NCBI RefSeq assembly: GCF_003481985.1
Contig: NZ_QUMD01000018.1
Coordinates: forward strand, 1-62,867
DNA: 62,867 bases
From: Clostridium sp. OF09-36
GTDB taxonomy: Bacteria > Bacillota > Clostridia > Lachnospirales > Lachnospiraceae
Reading direction: 5' to 3'
Shown here: in pieces, positions 17,751-28,828 of the stretch
How the letters are laid out: each line of letters begins with the position of its first letter
How positions within the stretch are numbered: position 1 is the stretch's first letter
Notes under the pieces: model-generated
Database searches by the model: none
The model's input: the letters and a program-made list of their open reading frames with translations, nothing else
Told to the model about the DNA's origin: nothing
Translations under genes and position numbers: made by a program

Positions 17751-18993
17751 ATGGATTTAAGAGTGATCGGTGCCCGCGCAAAGGAAGCGGCATCCTATTT
17801 AAACAATCTTGGTGTCAACGAAAAAAATGAGGGACTGCGCCAGGCAGCTAAGGCGCTGATCGACGGAGAGGAAGATATCCTGACGGCCAATCAGGAGGAT
17901 GTGATCCGGGCAGCACAAAACGGCATGAGCCCGGCGCTGATCGACCGGCTGGAATTGACCCCGGACCGGCTGGAAGCGATGGCAGATGGTCTGTTAAAAA
18001 TTGCAGAGCTCCAGACCCGGTCGGCGAAGTACTTTCCATGAAGCCAAGGCCAAACGGGCTTCTCATCGGGGAAAAGCGGGTGCCGCTGGGCGTGGTTGGT
18101 ATGATCTATGAGGCACGCCCCAATGTTACCTCCGATGCCTTCGGTCTGTGCTTTAAGACGGGAAATGCAGTGATCTTAAAGGGCGGCAGCGATGCCATTG
18201 AATCCAACAAGGAGATCGTAAAGTGGCTGCAAACAGGGCTTTCCCGCGCAGGACTCCCGGAGTCTTCCCTGCAGCTTATCACGAATACAGACCGGGCGGT
18301 GACGCAGGAGCTGATGCGGCTAAATGAGTTTGTGGATGTACTGATCCCGCGCGGCGGCGCAGGGCTGATCCGCAGTGTGGTACAAAACAGCACCGTGCCG
18401 GTCATTGAGACCGGAACCGGAAACTGCCATATCTATGTGGATGAGACCGCGGATTTTGACATGGCGTTAGATATCATCATGAATGCCAAAACCCAGCGGA
18501 TCGGAGTCTGTAATGCCTGTGAATCCCTGGTAGTACATAGAAGCATTGCAGGGGAGTTCCTGCCGCTTCTGGCTGCGCGCCTGGCAGAAAAGTCTGTGGA
18601 GGTGCGTGCCGATGAGGCAGCGAAGCAGATCGTGCCGGAGTTTTCGGAAGCCTCCGAGGAGGACTGGGGAACCGAGTATCTGGATTACATCCTCTCCTTA
18701 AAGCTGGTGGACTCTTTGGACGAGGCAATCCGCCATATCAACCGCTACAATACCGGGCATTCCGAGGCCATTATCACGCAGGATTATAACCATGCGCAGG
18801 AGTTTTTAAACCGCATTGATGCAGCGGCAGTCTATGTCAACGCATCTACCGCTTTACAGACGGCGGTGAATTCGGTTTTGGCGCAGAGATCGGCATCAGC
18901 ACCCAGAAGCTTCATGCAAGGGGGCCGATGGGGTTAAAGGCCTTGACAACGACGAAATACATTATTTACGGAAACGGGCAGGTGAGACCATAA
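17751..18993 (+). CDS. proA: Glutamate-5-semialdehyde dehydrogenase (two frameshifts)
   Basis: NADPH-dependent reduction of glutamyl-5-phosphate, the second step of proline synthesis. Key regions: RVPLGVVGMIYEARPNVT, VDVLIPRGGAGLI, the catalytic cysteine in GVCNACESLVVH, and a C-terminal E-I-G-I-S-T-Q-K-L-H-A-R-G-P-M-G segment. The frame breaks at 18011 (CC for CCC, restoring AELPDPVGEVLSMKPRPNG) and at 18849 (CC for CCC, restoring NASTRFTDGGEFGFGAEIG). After both repairs the stop is the TAA at 18991-18993, overlapping the next ATG. About 414 residues, the normal length. The RBS is AGGAGG. Confidence 0.92.
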
Positions 18994-19724
18994 TGCAGCT
19001 TTATATCATCCGCCACGGGGAGACACCGTGGAATGCAGAGGGACGTCTGCAGGGGCAGACCGATATCCCGTTAAATGAAAATGGCATCCGGCTTGCGAAG
19101 ATTACTGGGGAGGCTTTAAAGGACGTTCCATTTGACTTTGCCATATCCAGTCCCTTAAAACGTGCCAGACAGACGGCAGAGCTGGTGCTTGCAGGGCGTG
19201 ATATCCCGATCTTGGAAGATGCGCGGATCGAGGAGCTGGGGTTTGGTTCCTGGGAGGGACTCGGCTGCCGCAAGGCAAACTTTGAGATCCCTTCGGAGCA
19301 CTTCCAGGACTTTTACAAAGACCCGTTCCATTTCCAGACAGCAGCAGACGGAGAGACCATTGAGCAGCTCTGCGCCCGCACAAAAGCTTTCTGGGAGGAC
19401 CTGGTAGGGAATCCTGACTGGCAGGAGAAAACCATTCTTATCGCCAGTCATGGCTGCGCGTGCCGTGGAATCCTTCACAATGTTTATGAAGATAAAACCG
19501 ATTTCTGGCATGGATGCGTGCCGCCAAACTGTGCGGTAAATATTGTTTCCGTGACAGGCGGAAAGGCAGTGCTCGAGGCAGCTGACCGGATCTACTATGA
19601 CGTGTCAGAGTGTGTGGATTCCGCACCGGGAAAAAGATCAATTCACATTGACGATATGCAGGCACAAACTGTAATAAAATTGATAAAAAAGGTTGGGCTG
19701 AAAGTGCCAGACGCGTTTGCGTGA
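18993..19724 (+). CDS. Histidine phosphatase (phosphoglycerate-mutase-like) family protein
   Basis: 243 residues starting with LYIIRHGETPWNAEGRLQG, the RHG motif whose histidine forms the phospho-enzyme. The second catalytic histidine is in LIASHGCACRG and the acidic residue in IEELGFGSWEG. The substrate is not apparent; the family includes cobalamin and sugar-phosphate phosphatases as well as mutases. It is translationally coupled to proA (TAATG). The last 20 codons contain one copy of a direct repeat whose second copy follows the stop codon. Confidence 0.88.
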   Translation: MQLYIIRHGETPWNAEGRLQGQTDIPLNENGIRLAKITGEALKDVPFDFAISSPLKRARQTAELVLAGRDIPILEDARIEELGFGSWEGLGCRKANFEIPSEHFQDFYKDPFHFQTAADGETIEQLCARTKAFWEDLVGNPDWQEKTILIASHGCACRGILHNVYEDKTDFWHGCVPPNCAVNIVSVTGGKAVLEAADRIYYDVSECVDSAPGKRSIHIDDMQAQTVIKLIKKVGLKVPDAFA

Positions 19725-19752
19725 ACCGTAACAAAATTGACAAAAAGGCTGG
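19671..19752 (+). repeat. Imperfect 25-bp direct repeat across the phosphatase 3' end
   Basis: GTAATAAAATTGATAAAAAA at 19671-19690, continuing GGTTGG, matches GTAACAAAATTGACAAAAAG at 19728-19747, continuing GCTGG, with three C/T differences and one missing A. The copies are 57 bases apart; the first is in coding sequence, and the second forms the left arm of the terminator. It may be a local duplication that extended the reading frame. Confidence 0.6.
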
Positions 19753-19792
19753 AAATCGGAGTGTTTTGCTCTTTGCATCCCGGCCTTTTTAT
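19742..19792 (+). terminator. Terminator between the phosphatase and miaB
   Basis: The arms AAAAAGGCTGG (19742-19752) and CCGGCCTTTTT (19780-19790) pair with a single G-T wobble. The hairpin ends the proB-proA unit. A TATAAT at 19795-19800 directly after it is a possible miaB -10 element. Confidence 0.78.
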
Positions 19793-19839
19793 GTTATAAT
19801 TTTTTATTTGTAACATCAAACGCAGATAACGAGGTAAGA

Positions 19840-21384
19840 ATGAATACAAACATGAAAACATACACACAGAACGAAACACCAGATTTTGAAATGATCCGTG
19901 CTGCGGCGCCGGAAGAAGAGGGCGCACGCCAGTACTATTTTATAGAGCAGGCGAAAAAACTGTGGAAACAGCAGTTTGAACGTCTGGAAGACAGTGGGGA
20001 GGCAAAGGAGCGTTACGGCGAAGCAATGCTCTCTGAACTTCAGGCAGAAAACAAATACGGAACCTTTCATATTGCAACCTTTGGCTGCCAGATGAACGCC
20101 AGGGACTCCGAGAAGCTCTGCGGCATTCTGGAGCAGGTTGGTTTAAAAGAGGTCGAGTCTGAGAATGCGGACATCGTCCTTTACAATACCTGTACCGTGC
20201 GCGATAACGCAAACCAGAAGGTTTACGGCCGTCTTGGCTATCTGCAGACCTTAAAAAAGAAACGTCCGGGTATGATGATCTCTCTTTGTGGCTGCATGAT
20301 GCAGGAGCCGTCTGTCATTGAGAAGATCCAGAAGAGCTACTCTTATGTCGATCTGATCTTTGGTACCCACAATATTTTCAAGCTGGCGGAGCTGCTGTGC
20401 TGCCGCATGATGAGCAAAAACCGCATGGTCGTGGATATCTGGAAGGATACCGACAAGATCGTGGAGGAGCTTCCGGTAGACCGCAAATATTCCTTTAAGT
20501 CCGGTGTCAATATTATGTTTGGCTGCAACAACTTCTGCAGCTACTGCATCGTGCCGTACGTGCGCGGACGGGAGCGCAGCAGAAAACCGGAAGATATCGT
20601 AAATGAGATTAAGAGACTGGTAGCAGACGGCGTTGTGGAGGTCATGCTGCTGGGACAGAACGTCAACTCCTACGGAAAGAACCTGGAGGAGCCGATGACA
20701 TTTGCCAAGCTTCTCCGTGAGGTTAATAAGATTGAGGGACTGGAGCGCATCCGTTTCATGACATCCCACCCGAAGGATCTGTCCGATGACCTGATCGAGG
20801 CGATGCGTGACTGTGAGAAGGTCTGCGCACATCTGCACCTTCCGTTACAGTCCGGCAGCAGCCGTATCTTAAAGCTGATGAACCGTCATTATGACAAAGA
20901 GGGCTATTTAAAGCTGGTGGATAAGATCCGCGCAGCAATCCCGGATATCGCCCTGACGACCGATATTATCGTCGGATTCCCGGGAGAGACAGAAGAGGAC
21001 TTTGAGGAAACCATGGATGTGGTGCGCCGTGTCCGCTATGACAGTGCGTTTACCTTTATCTATTCCAAGCGTACCGGTACCCCGGCAGCAGCGATGGAGC
21101 AGGTTCCGGAGGACGTTGTGAAGGAGCGCTTCGACCGCCTGTTAAAAGAGGTCCAGAAGATTTCCTCTGAGGTTTGCGGACGTGACCTGCATACGACCCA
21201 GAAGGTTCTGGTGGAAACCCTCAATGACCACAAGGAAGGCTATGTGACCGGCCGTTTAAGCAACAATACCGTGGTGCATTTTCCGGGAGATGAAAGCCTC
21301 ATCGGAAAGATCGTGGATGTATGGCTGGAGGAGTCCAAGGGATTTTATTACATGGGAAAGCAAGTGGAAGGACAGGAGAAGTAA
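19840..21384 (+). CDS. miaB: tRNA-2-methylthio-N6-dimethylallyladenosine synthase
   Basis: Radical SAM methylthiotransferase that modifies A37 of tRNAs reading UNN codons, acting after MiaA, whose gene lies in the same block. 514 residues. The N-terminal domain has three cysteines for the auxiliary cluster (FGCQMNARDSE, YNTCTVRDNA, LCGCMMQE). The radical SAM core carries GCNNFCSYCIVPYVRGRERS, and a TRAM RNA-binding domain lies at the end. The 70-residue N-terminal extension is usual in Clostridia. mutS starts 3 bases downstream, so miaB, mutS, mutL and miaA probably form an operon. Confidence 0.95.
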   Translation: MNTNMKTYTQNETPDFEMIRAAAPEEEGARQYYFIEQAKKLWKQQFERLEDSGEAKERYGEAMLSELQAENKYGTFHIATFGCQMNARDSEKLCGILEQVGLKEVESENADIVLYNTCTVRDNANQKVYGRLGYLQTLKKKRPGMMISLCGCMMQEPSVIEKIQKSYSYVDLIFGTHNIFKLAELLCCRMMSKNRMVVDIWKDTDKIVEELPVDRKYSFKSGVNIMFGCNNFCSYCIVPYVRGRERSRKPEDIVNEIKRLVADGVVEVMLLGQNVNSYGKNLEEPMTFAKLLREVNKIEGLERIRFMTSHPKDLSDDLIEAMRDCEKVCAHLHLPLQSGSSRILKLMNRHYDKEGYLKLVDKIRAAIPDIALTTDIIVGFPGETEEDFEETMDVVRRVRYDSAFTFIYSKRTGTPAAAMEQVPEDVVKERFDRLLKEVQKISSEVCGRDLHTTQKVLVETLNDHKEGYVTGRLSNNTVVHFPGDESLIGKIVDVWLEESKGFYYMGKQVEGQEK

Positions 21385-21387
21385 GAC

Positions 21388-24050
21388 GTGGCTGGATTAT
21401 CACCAATGATGGCCCAATACATGGAGACCAAAAAACAATATCATGACTGTATTTTATTCTATCGTCTGGGTGACTTTTATGAGATGTTTTTCGATGATGC
21501 GCTGACGGCATCCAAGGAATTAGAGATCACCCTGACCGGAAAGGAATGCGGACTGGAGGAACGCGCACCGATGTGTGGCGTTCCTTATCATGCTGTAGAC
21601 AGCTATTTAAGCCGCCTGGTGCAGAAAGGTTATAAAGTAGCGATCGCGGAGCAGATGGAGGACCCGAAGCTTGCCAAGGGACTGGTAAAGCGTGAGGTCA
21701 TCCGCGTGGTAACACCTGGTACGATTACCAGCGCCCAGGCTTTGGATGAGACAAAGAACAATTACCTGATGGGCATTGTGTACCTGGCAGATAAAATGGG
21801 TGTTTCCGTTGTAGACAATACCACCGGAGACTTTCTGGTAACCGAGGTTCCACCGACCGTGCCCTGTTCGATGAGATCAATAAATTTTCCCCGGCGGAGG
21901 TCATCTGCAACGATGCCTTTTCCATGTCCGGGATCAGCCTGGAGGATTTAAAGGACCGGTATCACTTTACCGTTTCTACGCTGGATTCCCATTTCTTCCA
22001 GGATGAGAGCTGCAGAAAGCTTCTTCGGGAGCATTTCAAGGTAGGAAGCCTGGAGGGCTTAGGACTGGGAGATTATGACTGCGGCGTGATCGCGGCAGGG
22101 GCCGTGCTGCAGTATCTTTACGAGACCCAGAAGAGCACACTGGATCATCTGACGACCATTGTGCCTTATGCGACCGGAAACTATATGGTGCTGGATTCTT
22201 CTACCAGAAGAAATTTGGAGCTTTTGGAAACCATGCGCGAGAAGCAGAAGCGCGGAAGCCTTCTGTGGGTGCTTGACAAGACCAGAACGGCCATGGGTGC
22301 CAGACTCTTGCGTACCTGGATCGAGCAGCCGCTGATTCGCAAAGAAGAAATCTTAAAGCGCCAGAACGCCATTGAAGAACTGAATTTAAACTATATCAGC
22401 CGGGAAGAACTCGGGGAGTATTTAAACCCGGTCTATGACCTGGAGCGCCTGATCGGCCGCATCAGCTACAAGACCGCAAACCCGAGAGATCTTCTGGCAT
22501 TCCGCAATTCCATTGCCATGGTGCCGCACATCAAGCAGCTGCTTGGCGAGTTTACCTCGGACGCGTTAAAAGAACTGACGGAGGAACTGGATCCGCTGGA
22601 GGACTTAAATGACCTGATCAGCCGTGCGATCGTGGAAGAACCGCCGATCACCGTGCGTGAGGGCGGCATGATCAAAGACGGCTACAACGAAGAGGCAGAC
22701 CGCCTGCGCCATGCCAAGACCGAGGGCAAGACCTGGCTGGCAGAGCTGGAGGCGAGAGAGCGCGACAGCACCGGGATCAAGAATTTAAAAGTCAAATACA
22801 ACAAGGTGTTTGGCTATTATTTTGAGGTAACCAATTCCTTTAAGGATCTGGTTCCGGAATATTTCATCCGCAAACAGACGCTGACAAACGCCGAACGCTA
22901 CACGACTGACGAACTGAAAAACCTGGAAGATGTGATCATGGGGGCAGAGGACAAGCTTTTCTCCCTGGAATACGACTTATTCTGTGAAGTGCGCGATGCG
23001 ATCGCGGCTGAGGTGGTGCGCATCCAGAAGACCGCCCGCGCGATCGCAGCTGTGGATGTATTTGTATCCCTGTCTACGGTAGCGACCAGAAACAACTATG
23101 TGAAGCCGCAGATCAATGAGAAGGGAAATATCCAGATCAAGGGCGGCCGCCATCCGGTTGTCGAGAAGATGATGCGGGATGACATGTTCGTGGCAAACGA
23201 TACGACGCTGGATAATTCCAAAAACCGCATTTCCATTATTACCGGACCGAACATGGCCGGAAAGTCCACCTATATGCGCCAGACCGCGCTGATTGTTTTG
23301 ATGGCACAGATCGGAAGCTTTGTCCCGGCAGACCAGGCAAACATCGGTATCTGCGACCGGATCTTTACCCGTGTGGGCGCATCCGATGACCTCGCAAGCG
23401 GTCAGAGTACCTTTATGGTGGAGATGACAGAGGTAGCCAATATCCTCAGAAATGCCACCAGAAACAGCCTGCTGATCTTAGATGAGATCGGCCGCGGCAC
23501 CAGCACCTTTGACGGACTGAGCATCGCCTGGGCGGTGGTAGAACATATCAGCAATACCCGTCTGCTTGGTGCGAAGACTCTGTTTGCGACCCATTACCAT
23601 GAGCTGACAGAGCTGGAGGGCCTGATGAGCGGTGTCACGAATTACTGCATCGCCGTAAAAGAGCAGGGCGATGACATCGTGTTCCTTAGAAAGATCGTAA
23701 AGGGCGGAGCCGACAAGAGTTACGGCATTCAGGTGGCAAAGCTGGCCGGAGTGCCGGATTCCGTCATCAACCGTGCAAAAGAGCTGGTGGAGCAGCTGGT
23801 GGATTCTGACCTGGCAGCCAGAACCCGCGAGATCGCGGAGGGAAGCGCACCGGCAGGTCACAAGCCGGTCCCGAAGCCGGACGATGTGGAAATGAGCCAG
23901 TTAACTTTATTTGATACGGTCCGCGAGGATGATATCATCGAAGAATTAAAGAATCTGGAGCTGGGAAATATGACGCCAATCGACGCCTTAAATACCCTGT
24001 ACCGGATGCAGACAAAGTTAAAGAACCGCTGGAGCGGGGAGGAAAAATAA
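21388..24050 (+). CDS. mutS: DNA mismatch repair ATPase MutS (one frameshift)
   Basis: Recognises mismatches and recruits MutL. The N-terminal mismatch-reading motif F-Y-E is in GDFYEMFFDDA (about residue 31). The Walker A GPNMAGKSTYMRQ, the DEIGRGTSTFDGLS Walker B and the ATHYHEL switch are in the C-terminal ATPase domain. The start is GTG at 21388 after GACAGGAG. The frame breaks at 21850: reading CC as CCC restores TEVPTDRALFDEINKFSP. The repaired length is about 887 residues, typical. A gap of 3 bases separates it from mutL. Confidence 0.95.
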
Positions 24051-24053
24051 AAC

Positions 24054-26436
24054 ATGCCAAACATTCATGTACTGGATCAGAATACGATCAACAAGATCGC
24101 GGCCGGTGAGGTGATCGAGCGGCCGGCATCGGTGGTGAAGGAACTTTTGGAGAATGCCATCGACGCAAAGGCAACTGCGGTCACTGTAGAGATCCGCGAG
24201 GGCGGAATCTCGTTTATCCGGGTGACGGACAATGGCTGCGGAATCGAAAAGGACGAGATCCCGCTTGCTTTTCTGCGCCATTCCACCAGCAAGATCCAGT
24301 CCGTGGAGGATCTGTTTACGGTGTCTTCCCTGGGCTTTCGCGGGGAGGCGCTTTCCAGTATCGCGGCGGTCGGGCAGGTGGAGCTGATCACCAAGACCGG
24401 TCGTTCCTTAACCGGAAATCGTTATCAGATCGAGGGCGGTGTGGAGCGCGGCATGGAAGAGATCGGAGCGCCGGACGGAACCACGTTTATCGTGCGCAAT
24501 CTCTTTTACAACACACCGGTCCGCCGGAAATTTTTGAAAACGCCGATGACTGAGGGTGCTCATGTGGCGGACCTGGTCGAAAAAATCGCCCTGTCTCATC
24601 CGGAGATTTCAATCCGGTTTATTCAGAACAACCAGAATAAGCTGCACACATCCGGAAACCATAATTTAAAGGACATCATCTACACGGTGTATGGCAGGGA
24701 GATCACAGCAAATCTGCTCCCGGTTTCCGTGGCTGGGGAAGCGTTCAGCGTAGAAGGCTTTATTGGGAAGCCGACGATCGCCCGAAGCAACCGGAATTTT
24801 GAAAACTACTATATTAATGGAAGATACATCAAAAGCAATATCATCAATAAGGCCATCGAGGAGGCTTATAAGCCGTTTATGATGCAGCACAAATATCCGT
24901 TCACCATGCTGCATTTTAAAATCGAACCGGAATTTCTGGATGTCAATGTCCACCCGACTAAGATGGAACTGCGTTTCCAGAACGGCGAGCAGGTATTCCG
25001 TATGGTACGGGATACCGTGGCAGAGGCACTGCGCCACAAGGAGCTGATCCCAAAGGTGGCGTTGGAGGAAGAACGGGAGCGAAAACCGGTTCTGGAAAAG
25101 AAGATCCCGATCCCGGAGCCTTTCGAGCAGAAGCGCATGATGCAGGAACGGGCGGGACTTTTTGACACAAAATCCGCTGCGCAGGGAAATGACGGAAATT
25201 TTGTGCTGCGGGAGACGCCGGAGGAATACCGGTTAAAAAACCGCCCGGGAGAGCGTCCGGCCTTAAAGAATACCTCCCAGATCCGTAAAGAACGGGAAGA
25301 ACTGCTTTCCACGCAGCAGCGAGTGGAAGCGCTTAAGCGGGAGACGGAAGGACAGCAGACAGGGGCGAGAACTGGACAAAGCATCGGGACAGGAACATTG
25401 CGCCAGACCATAGACAGGGCTGGAAAATGTCTGGACGAATCCGGGCAACAGGCAGCGAAAGCATCCGACCAGATGGGTGCAGCAACAGCCGGGCAGCCAG
25501 CGACAACCGTGTTTAGCCAGTCAGCAGCGGCATCCGAACAGCATTTCCAGGTCAACCAGGCTTTGACGGAGCTTCTCATGCGGGCACCGGGGACAACACC
25601 TGCGGATGAACTGGAAAAAATCGAAGAAGCAGGGAAAGCGGAAGAAGCAAAGTACACAGAAGCAACAACGAATATAGAAGCAACAAGCATATGCCGGACC
25701 TGACTGCGGAAGCATCTGCAGCGCAGCAGGAAACAAATGTGCAGCGAAACACGGAGCAATCGGAAGCAGTCCCGAATGCGTCTGGGACTGCCATGGAAAG
25801 ACCGCAACCGCCGTGCAGATGGACCTCTTCGAGGAAAAACTGTTAGAACCTCAGTCCCGCAGCCGCCACAAGCTGATCGGCCAGCTTTTTGCCACATACT
25901 GGCTGGTGGAGTTCAATGACCAGCTTTACATCATCGACCAGCATGCGGCGCATGAGAAAGTGTTGTATGAGAAAACCATGAATTCCTTAAAAACCAGGGA
26001 ATACACCTGCCAGCAGATCCATCCGCCGATCATTTTAACTCTGGGAAGCCGCGAGGCACTGATGCTGGAGAAAAATATGCAGATCTTTACCGATATCGGT
26101 TTTGAGATCGAACCGTTTGGCGGAAAGGAATATGCGGTGCGCGGAGTGCCGGATAACCTGTTTTCCATCGCAAAGAAAGATCTTTTGATGGAAATGCTGG
26201 ATACGCTTTCCGAGGATACGCAGGCACGCGGGGCAGACCTGATCTATGAAAAAGTTGCTTCCATGTCCTGTAAGGCTGCGGTAAAAGGCCATGATGTCTT
26301 AAGTGCCGCGGAAGCGGATGCACTGATCGACCAGCTTTTGGGTCTGGAAAACCCGTATGCCTGCCCGCATGGAAGACCAACCATCATTTCCATGAGCAAA
26401 TATGAGCTGGAGAAGAAGTTTAAACGAATTGTATGA
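24054..26436 (+). CDS. mutL: DNA mismatch repair protein MutL (two frameshifts in the linker)
   Basis: GHKL ATPase with endonuclease activity in Gram-positive bacteria. The N-terminal domain has NKIAAGEVIERPASVVKELL, DNGCGI and FRGEALSSI. A long low-complexity linker rich in Gln, Ala and Glu spans about residues 340-590. The C-terminal dimerisation domain has DQHAAHEKVLYE, the nicking-site motif DQHA-x2-E-x4-E, and ACPHGRPT. The frame slips twice in the linker, near 25690 and at 25808 (CC for CCC, restoring PQPAVQMDLFEE). About 794 residues, longer than B. subtilis MutL because of the linker. Confidence 0.93.
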
Positions 26437-26450
26437 TGAGGGGAGAAGCT

Positions 26451-27406
26451 ATGAAACAGCCACTGATCGTGCTTACCGGTCCGACCGCGGTGGGAAAAAC
26501 CGCGCTGTCGATCGAGCTTGCAAAGGCGCTGAACGGAGAGATCATCAGCGCAGATTCCATGCAGGTGTACCGGCACATGGATATTGGGTCAGCCAAGATC
26601 ACAAAGAAAGAGATGGATGGTGTCCCGCATCACCTGATCGATGTGCTGGAGCCGTGGGAAGAATTCAATGTGACCCGGTTTCAGTCGATGGCGAAGGAAG
26701 CCATGAAAGGATCTACAGCCGCGGACACGTTCCGATCGTGACGGGCGGTACCGGGTTTTACATCCAGGCACTGGCTTACGATATTGATTTTACGGAAAAT
26801 GAAGACCATAGCGGGCTCCGGGCAGAACTGGAGCAGCTGGCAGAGGAAAAGGGCGAAGCTTTCCTGCACCAGATGTTAGCAGAAATTGACCCGGAGTCTG
26901 CAGAGGCGATCCATGCAAACAATGCAAAGCGGGTGATCCGCGCGATCGAGTATTACCGCCTTACCGGTGAAAAGATTTCCGAGCATAACAAGCGGGAGCG
27001 CGAAAAGCAATCCCCGTATGATCTGTATTATTATGTGTTAAACCGTGACCGCAAGACGCTTTATGAGCGGATTGACCAGCGTGTGGATATCATGATGGAG
27101 CAGGGACTGCCGGATGAGGTGAACCGCTTAAAAGCCATGGGCTGCACCCGGGACATGGTAGCCATGCAGGGGCTTGGTTATAAAGAAATGCTGGATTACC
27201 TGGATGGGAAGATCAGCCTGGAAGAGGCGGTCTACATCATCAAGCGTGATACCAGGCATTTTGCAAAACGCCAGCTGACTTGGTTTAAGCGGGAAAAAGA
27301 AGTCCGCTTTATTGAAATTGAACAGTTTGGGGCAGATCAGAAAAAAATCTTAAACTGGATCTGCAACGATTACTTTGGAGGAAGAAACGAACATGGAACT
27401 GAATGA
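26451..27406 (+). CDS. miaA: tRNA dimethylallyltransferase (one frameshift)
   Basis: Transfers dimethylallyl from DMAPP to A37 of tRNA, making the substrate of MiaB. P-loop LTGPTAVGKTAL at the start, then ISADSMQVYRHMDIGSAK, PHHLIDV, VTGGTGFYIQAL, and the C-terminal AMQGLGYKEM and TRHFAKRQLTWFKRE. The ATG at 26451 follows AGGGGAG. The frame breaks at 26709 (GG, one base short), where the family has an acidic residue before IYSRGHVPIV. About 318 residues after repair. The last bases overlap the start of the next gene by 14. Confidence 0.93.
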
Positions 27407-28673
27407 AATGTACAAGGAACTGGGCATCAGCCAGAAGGTTCTGGAATTTGGAGAAGAGATTGAAAAAAGTTTAAAGGAACGCTTTGCAGGTATTGACCAG
27501 ACTGCAGAATACAACCAGATGAAGGTGTTAAAGGCGATGCAGGAGTCCAGAGTCAGCGATATCCATTTCGCTGCAACGACCGGGTACGGTTACAACGATC
27601 TGGGCCGTGATACCCTGGAAGAGGTATACGCGAAAGCGTTCCACGGCGAGGATGCCCTGGTACGTCCGCAGCTGATCTCTGGTACCCATGCGCTGCACGT
27701 GGCATTATCCAGTAACCTGCGCCCGGGAGATGAGCTCCTTTCCCCGGTTGGAAAACCGTATGATACCTTAGAGGAAGTGATCGGCATCCGCGAATCTGCC
27801 GGCTCTTTAAAGGAATATGGTGTGGTATACCGTCAGGTGGACCTGTTAGAGGACGGAACTTTCGATTATGAAAATATCCGCAAGGCCATCAATGAGAAAA
27901 CAAAACTGATCACGATCCAGCGTTCCAAGGGCTATGCGACACGCCCGACCTTTTCCGTGAGCCAGATCGGTGAGCTGATCGCATTCTGCAAGAGCGTGAA
28001 GCCGGATGTGATCTGCATGGTAGACAACTGCTACGGTGAGTTCGTAGAGCGGATCGAGCCGACGGATGTAGGCGCGGACATGATCGTCGGCTCCCTGATC
28101 AAGAACCCGGGCGGCGGCCTGGCACCGATCGGCGGCTATATCGTCGGAAAGAAATCCTGCATTGAGCAGGCTTCCTACCGTTTAAGCGCACCGGGACTTG
28201 GCAAAGAGGTCGGCGCAAGCCTGGGCTTAAACCAGTCCTTCTTCCAGGGATTGTTTTTATCCCCGACAGTCGTTGCTGGCGCATTAAAGGGTGCGATCTT
28301 TGCAGCAAATGTTTATGAGAAGCTTGGCTTTGCAGTCGTTCCGAACAGCACCGAATCCCGCCACGACATCATCCAGGCAGTTACCTTTGGCACGGCAGAG
28401 GGCATGATCGCATTCTGCCAGGGCATTCAGGCGGCGGCACCGGTAGACAGCTTCGTCTCCCCGGAACCGTGGGATATGCCGGGCTACGATGCGCCGGTCA
28501 TCATGGCAGCAGGCGCTTTCGTCCAGGGCTCTTCGATCGAACTGAGCGCAGATGGCCCGATCAAGCCGCCGTATGCCGTGTATTTCCAGGGCGGACTGAC
28601 CTGGTACCATGCAAAACTTGGTATTTTGATGTCCCTGCAGAAACTGGTTGAGGCAGGGATCGTAACCCTGTAA
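27393..28673 (+). CDS. Methionine gamma-lyase-like, aluminum-resistance family PLP protein
   Basis: 426 residues in the PLP fold-type I family annotated as cystathionine beta-lyase involved in aluminum resistance (B. subtilis YnbB-like). Seen are the FAATTGYGYNDLGRDTLEEV opening, the LVRPQLISGTHAL loop, CMVDNCYGEFVE with the Asp that contacts PLP, and the Schiff-base lysine in GSLIKNPGGGLAP. I chose the ATG at 27393, preceded by GGAGGAAG. YnbB also follows hfq/miaA in Bacillus, so the order is conserved. Its true reaction is not established to my knowledge. Confidence 0.88.
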   Translation: MELNEMYKELGISQKVLEFGEEIEKSLKERFAGIDQTAEYNQMKVLKAMQESRVSDIHFAATTGYGYNDLGRDTLEEVYAKAFHGEDALVRPQLISGTHALHVALSSNLRPGDELLSPVGKPYDTLEEVIGIRESAGSLKEYGVVYRQVDLLEDGTFDYENIRKAINEKTKLITIQRSKGYATRPTFSVSQIGELIAFCKSVKPDVICMVDNCYGEFVERIEPTDVGADMIVGSLIKNPGGGLAPIGGYIVGKKSCIEQASYRLSAPGLGKEVGASLGLNQSFFQGLFLSPTVVAGALKGAIFAANVYEKLGFAVVPNSTESRHDIIQAVTFGTAEGMIAFCQGIQAAAPVDSFVSPEPWDMPGYDAPVIMAAGAFVQGSSIELSADGPIKPPYAVYFQGGLTWYHAKLGILMSLQKLVEAGIVTL

Positions 28674-28828
28674 TACCGAAGGAATACTTGGATTTTTATA
28701 GCCGAAAATCTTAACCATTTCTAAAGTTTTCCATTTTTTGTATACACGAAAATTGATTTGTGGTAAACTAAAATGCGGCGGTATCACCTTCTGCTTCGTA
28801 CTTGGAGAGAGAATGGAGGGTGAACAAT

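Noticed and set aside
19795..19800. Strong miaB promoter at TATAAT
   Set aside because: No good -35 lies 16-18 bases upstream, so only the -10 is noted under the terminator.
24866..25897. 343-codon minus-strand open frame opposite mutL
   Set aside because: It lies over the low-complexity linker, is rich in Ser, Arg and Cys and has no known family.
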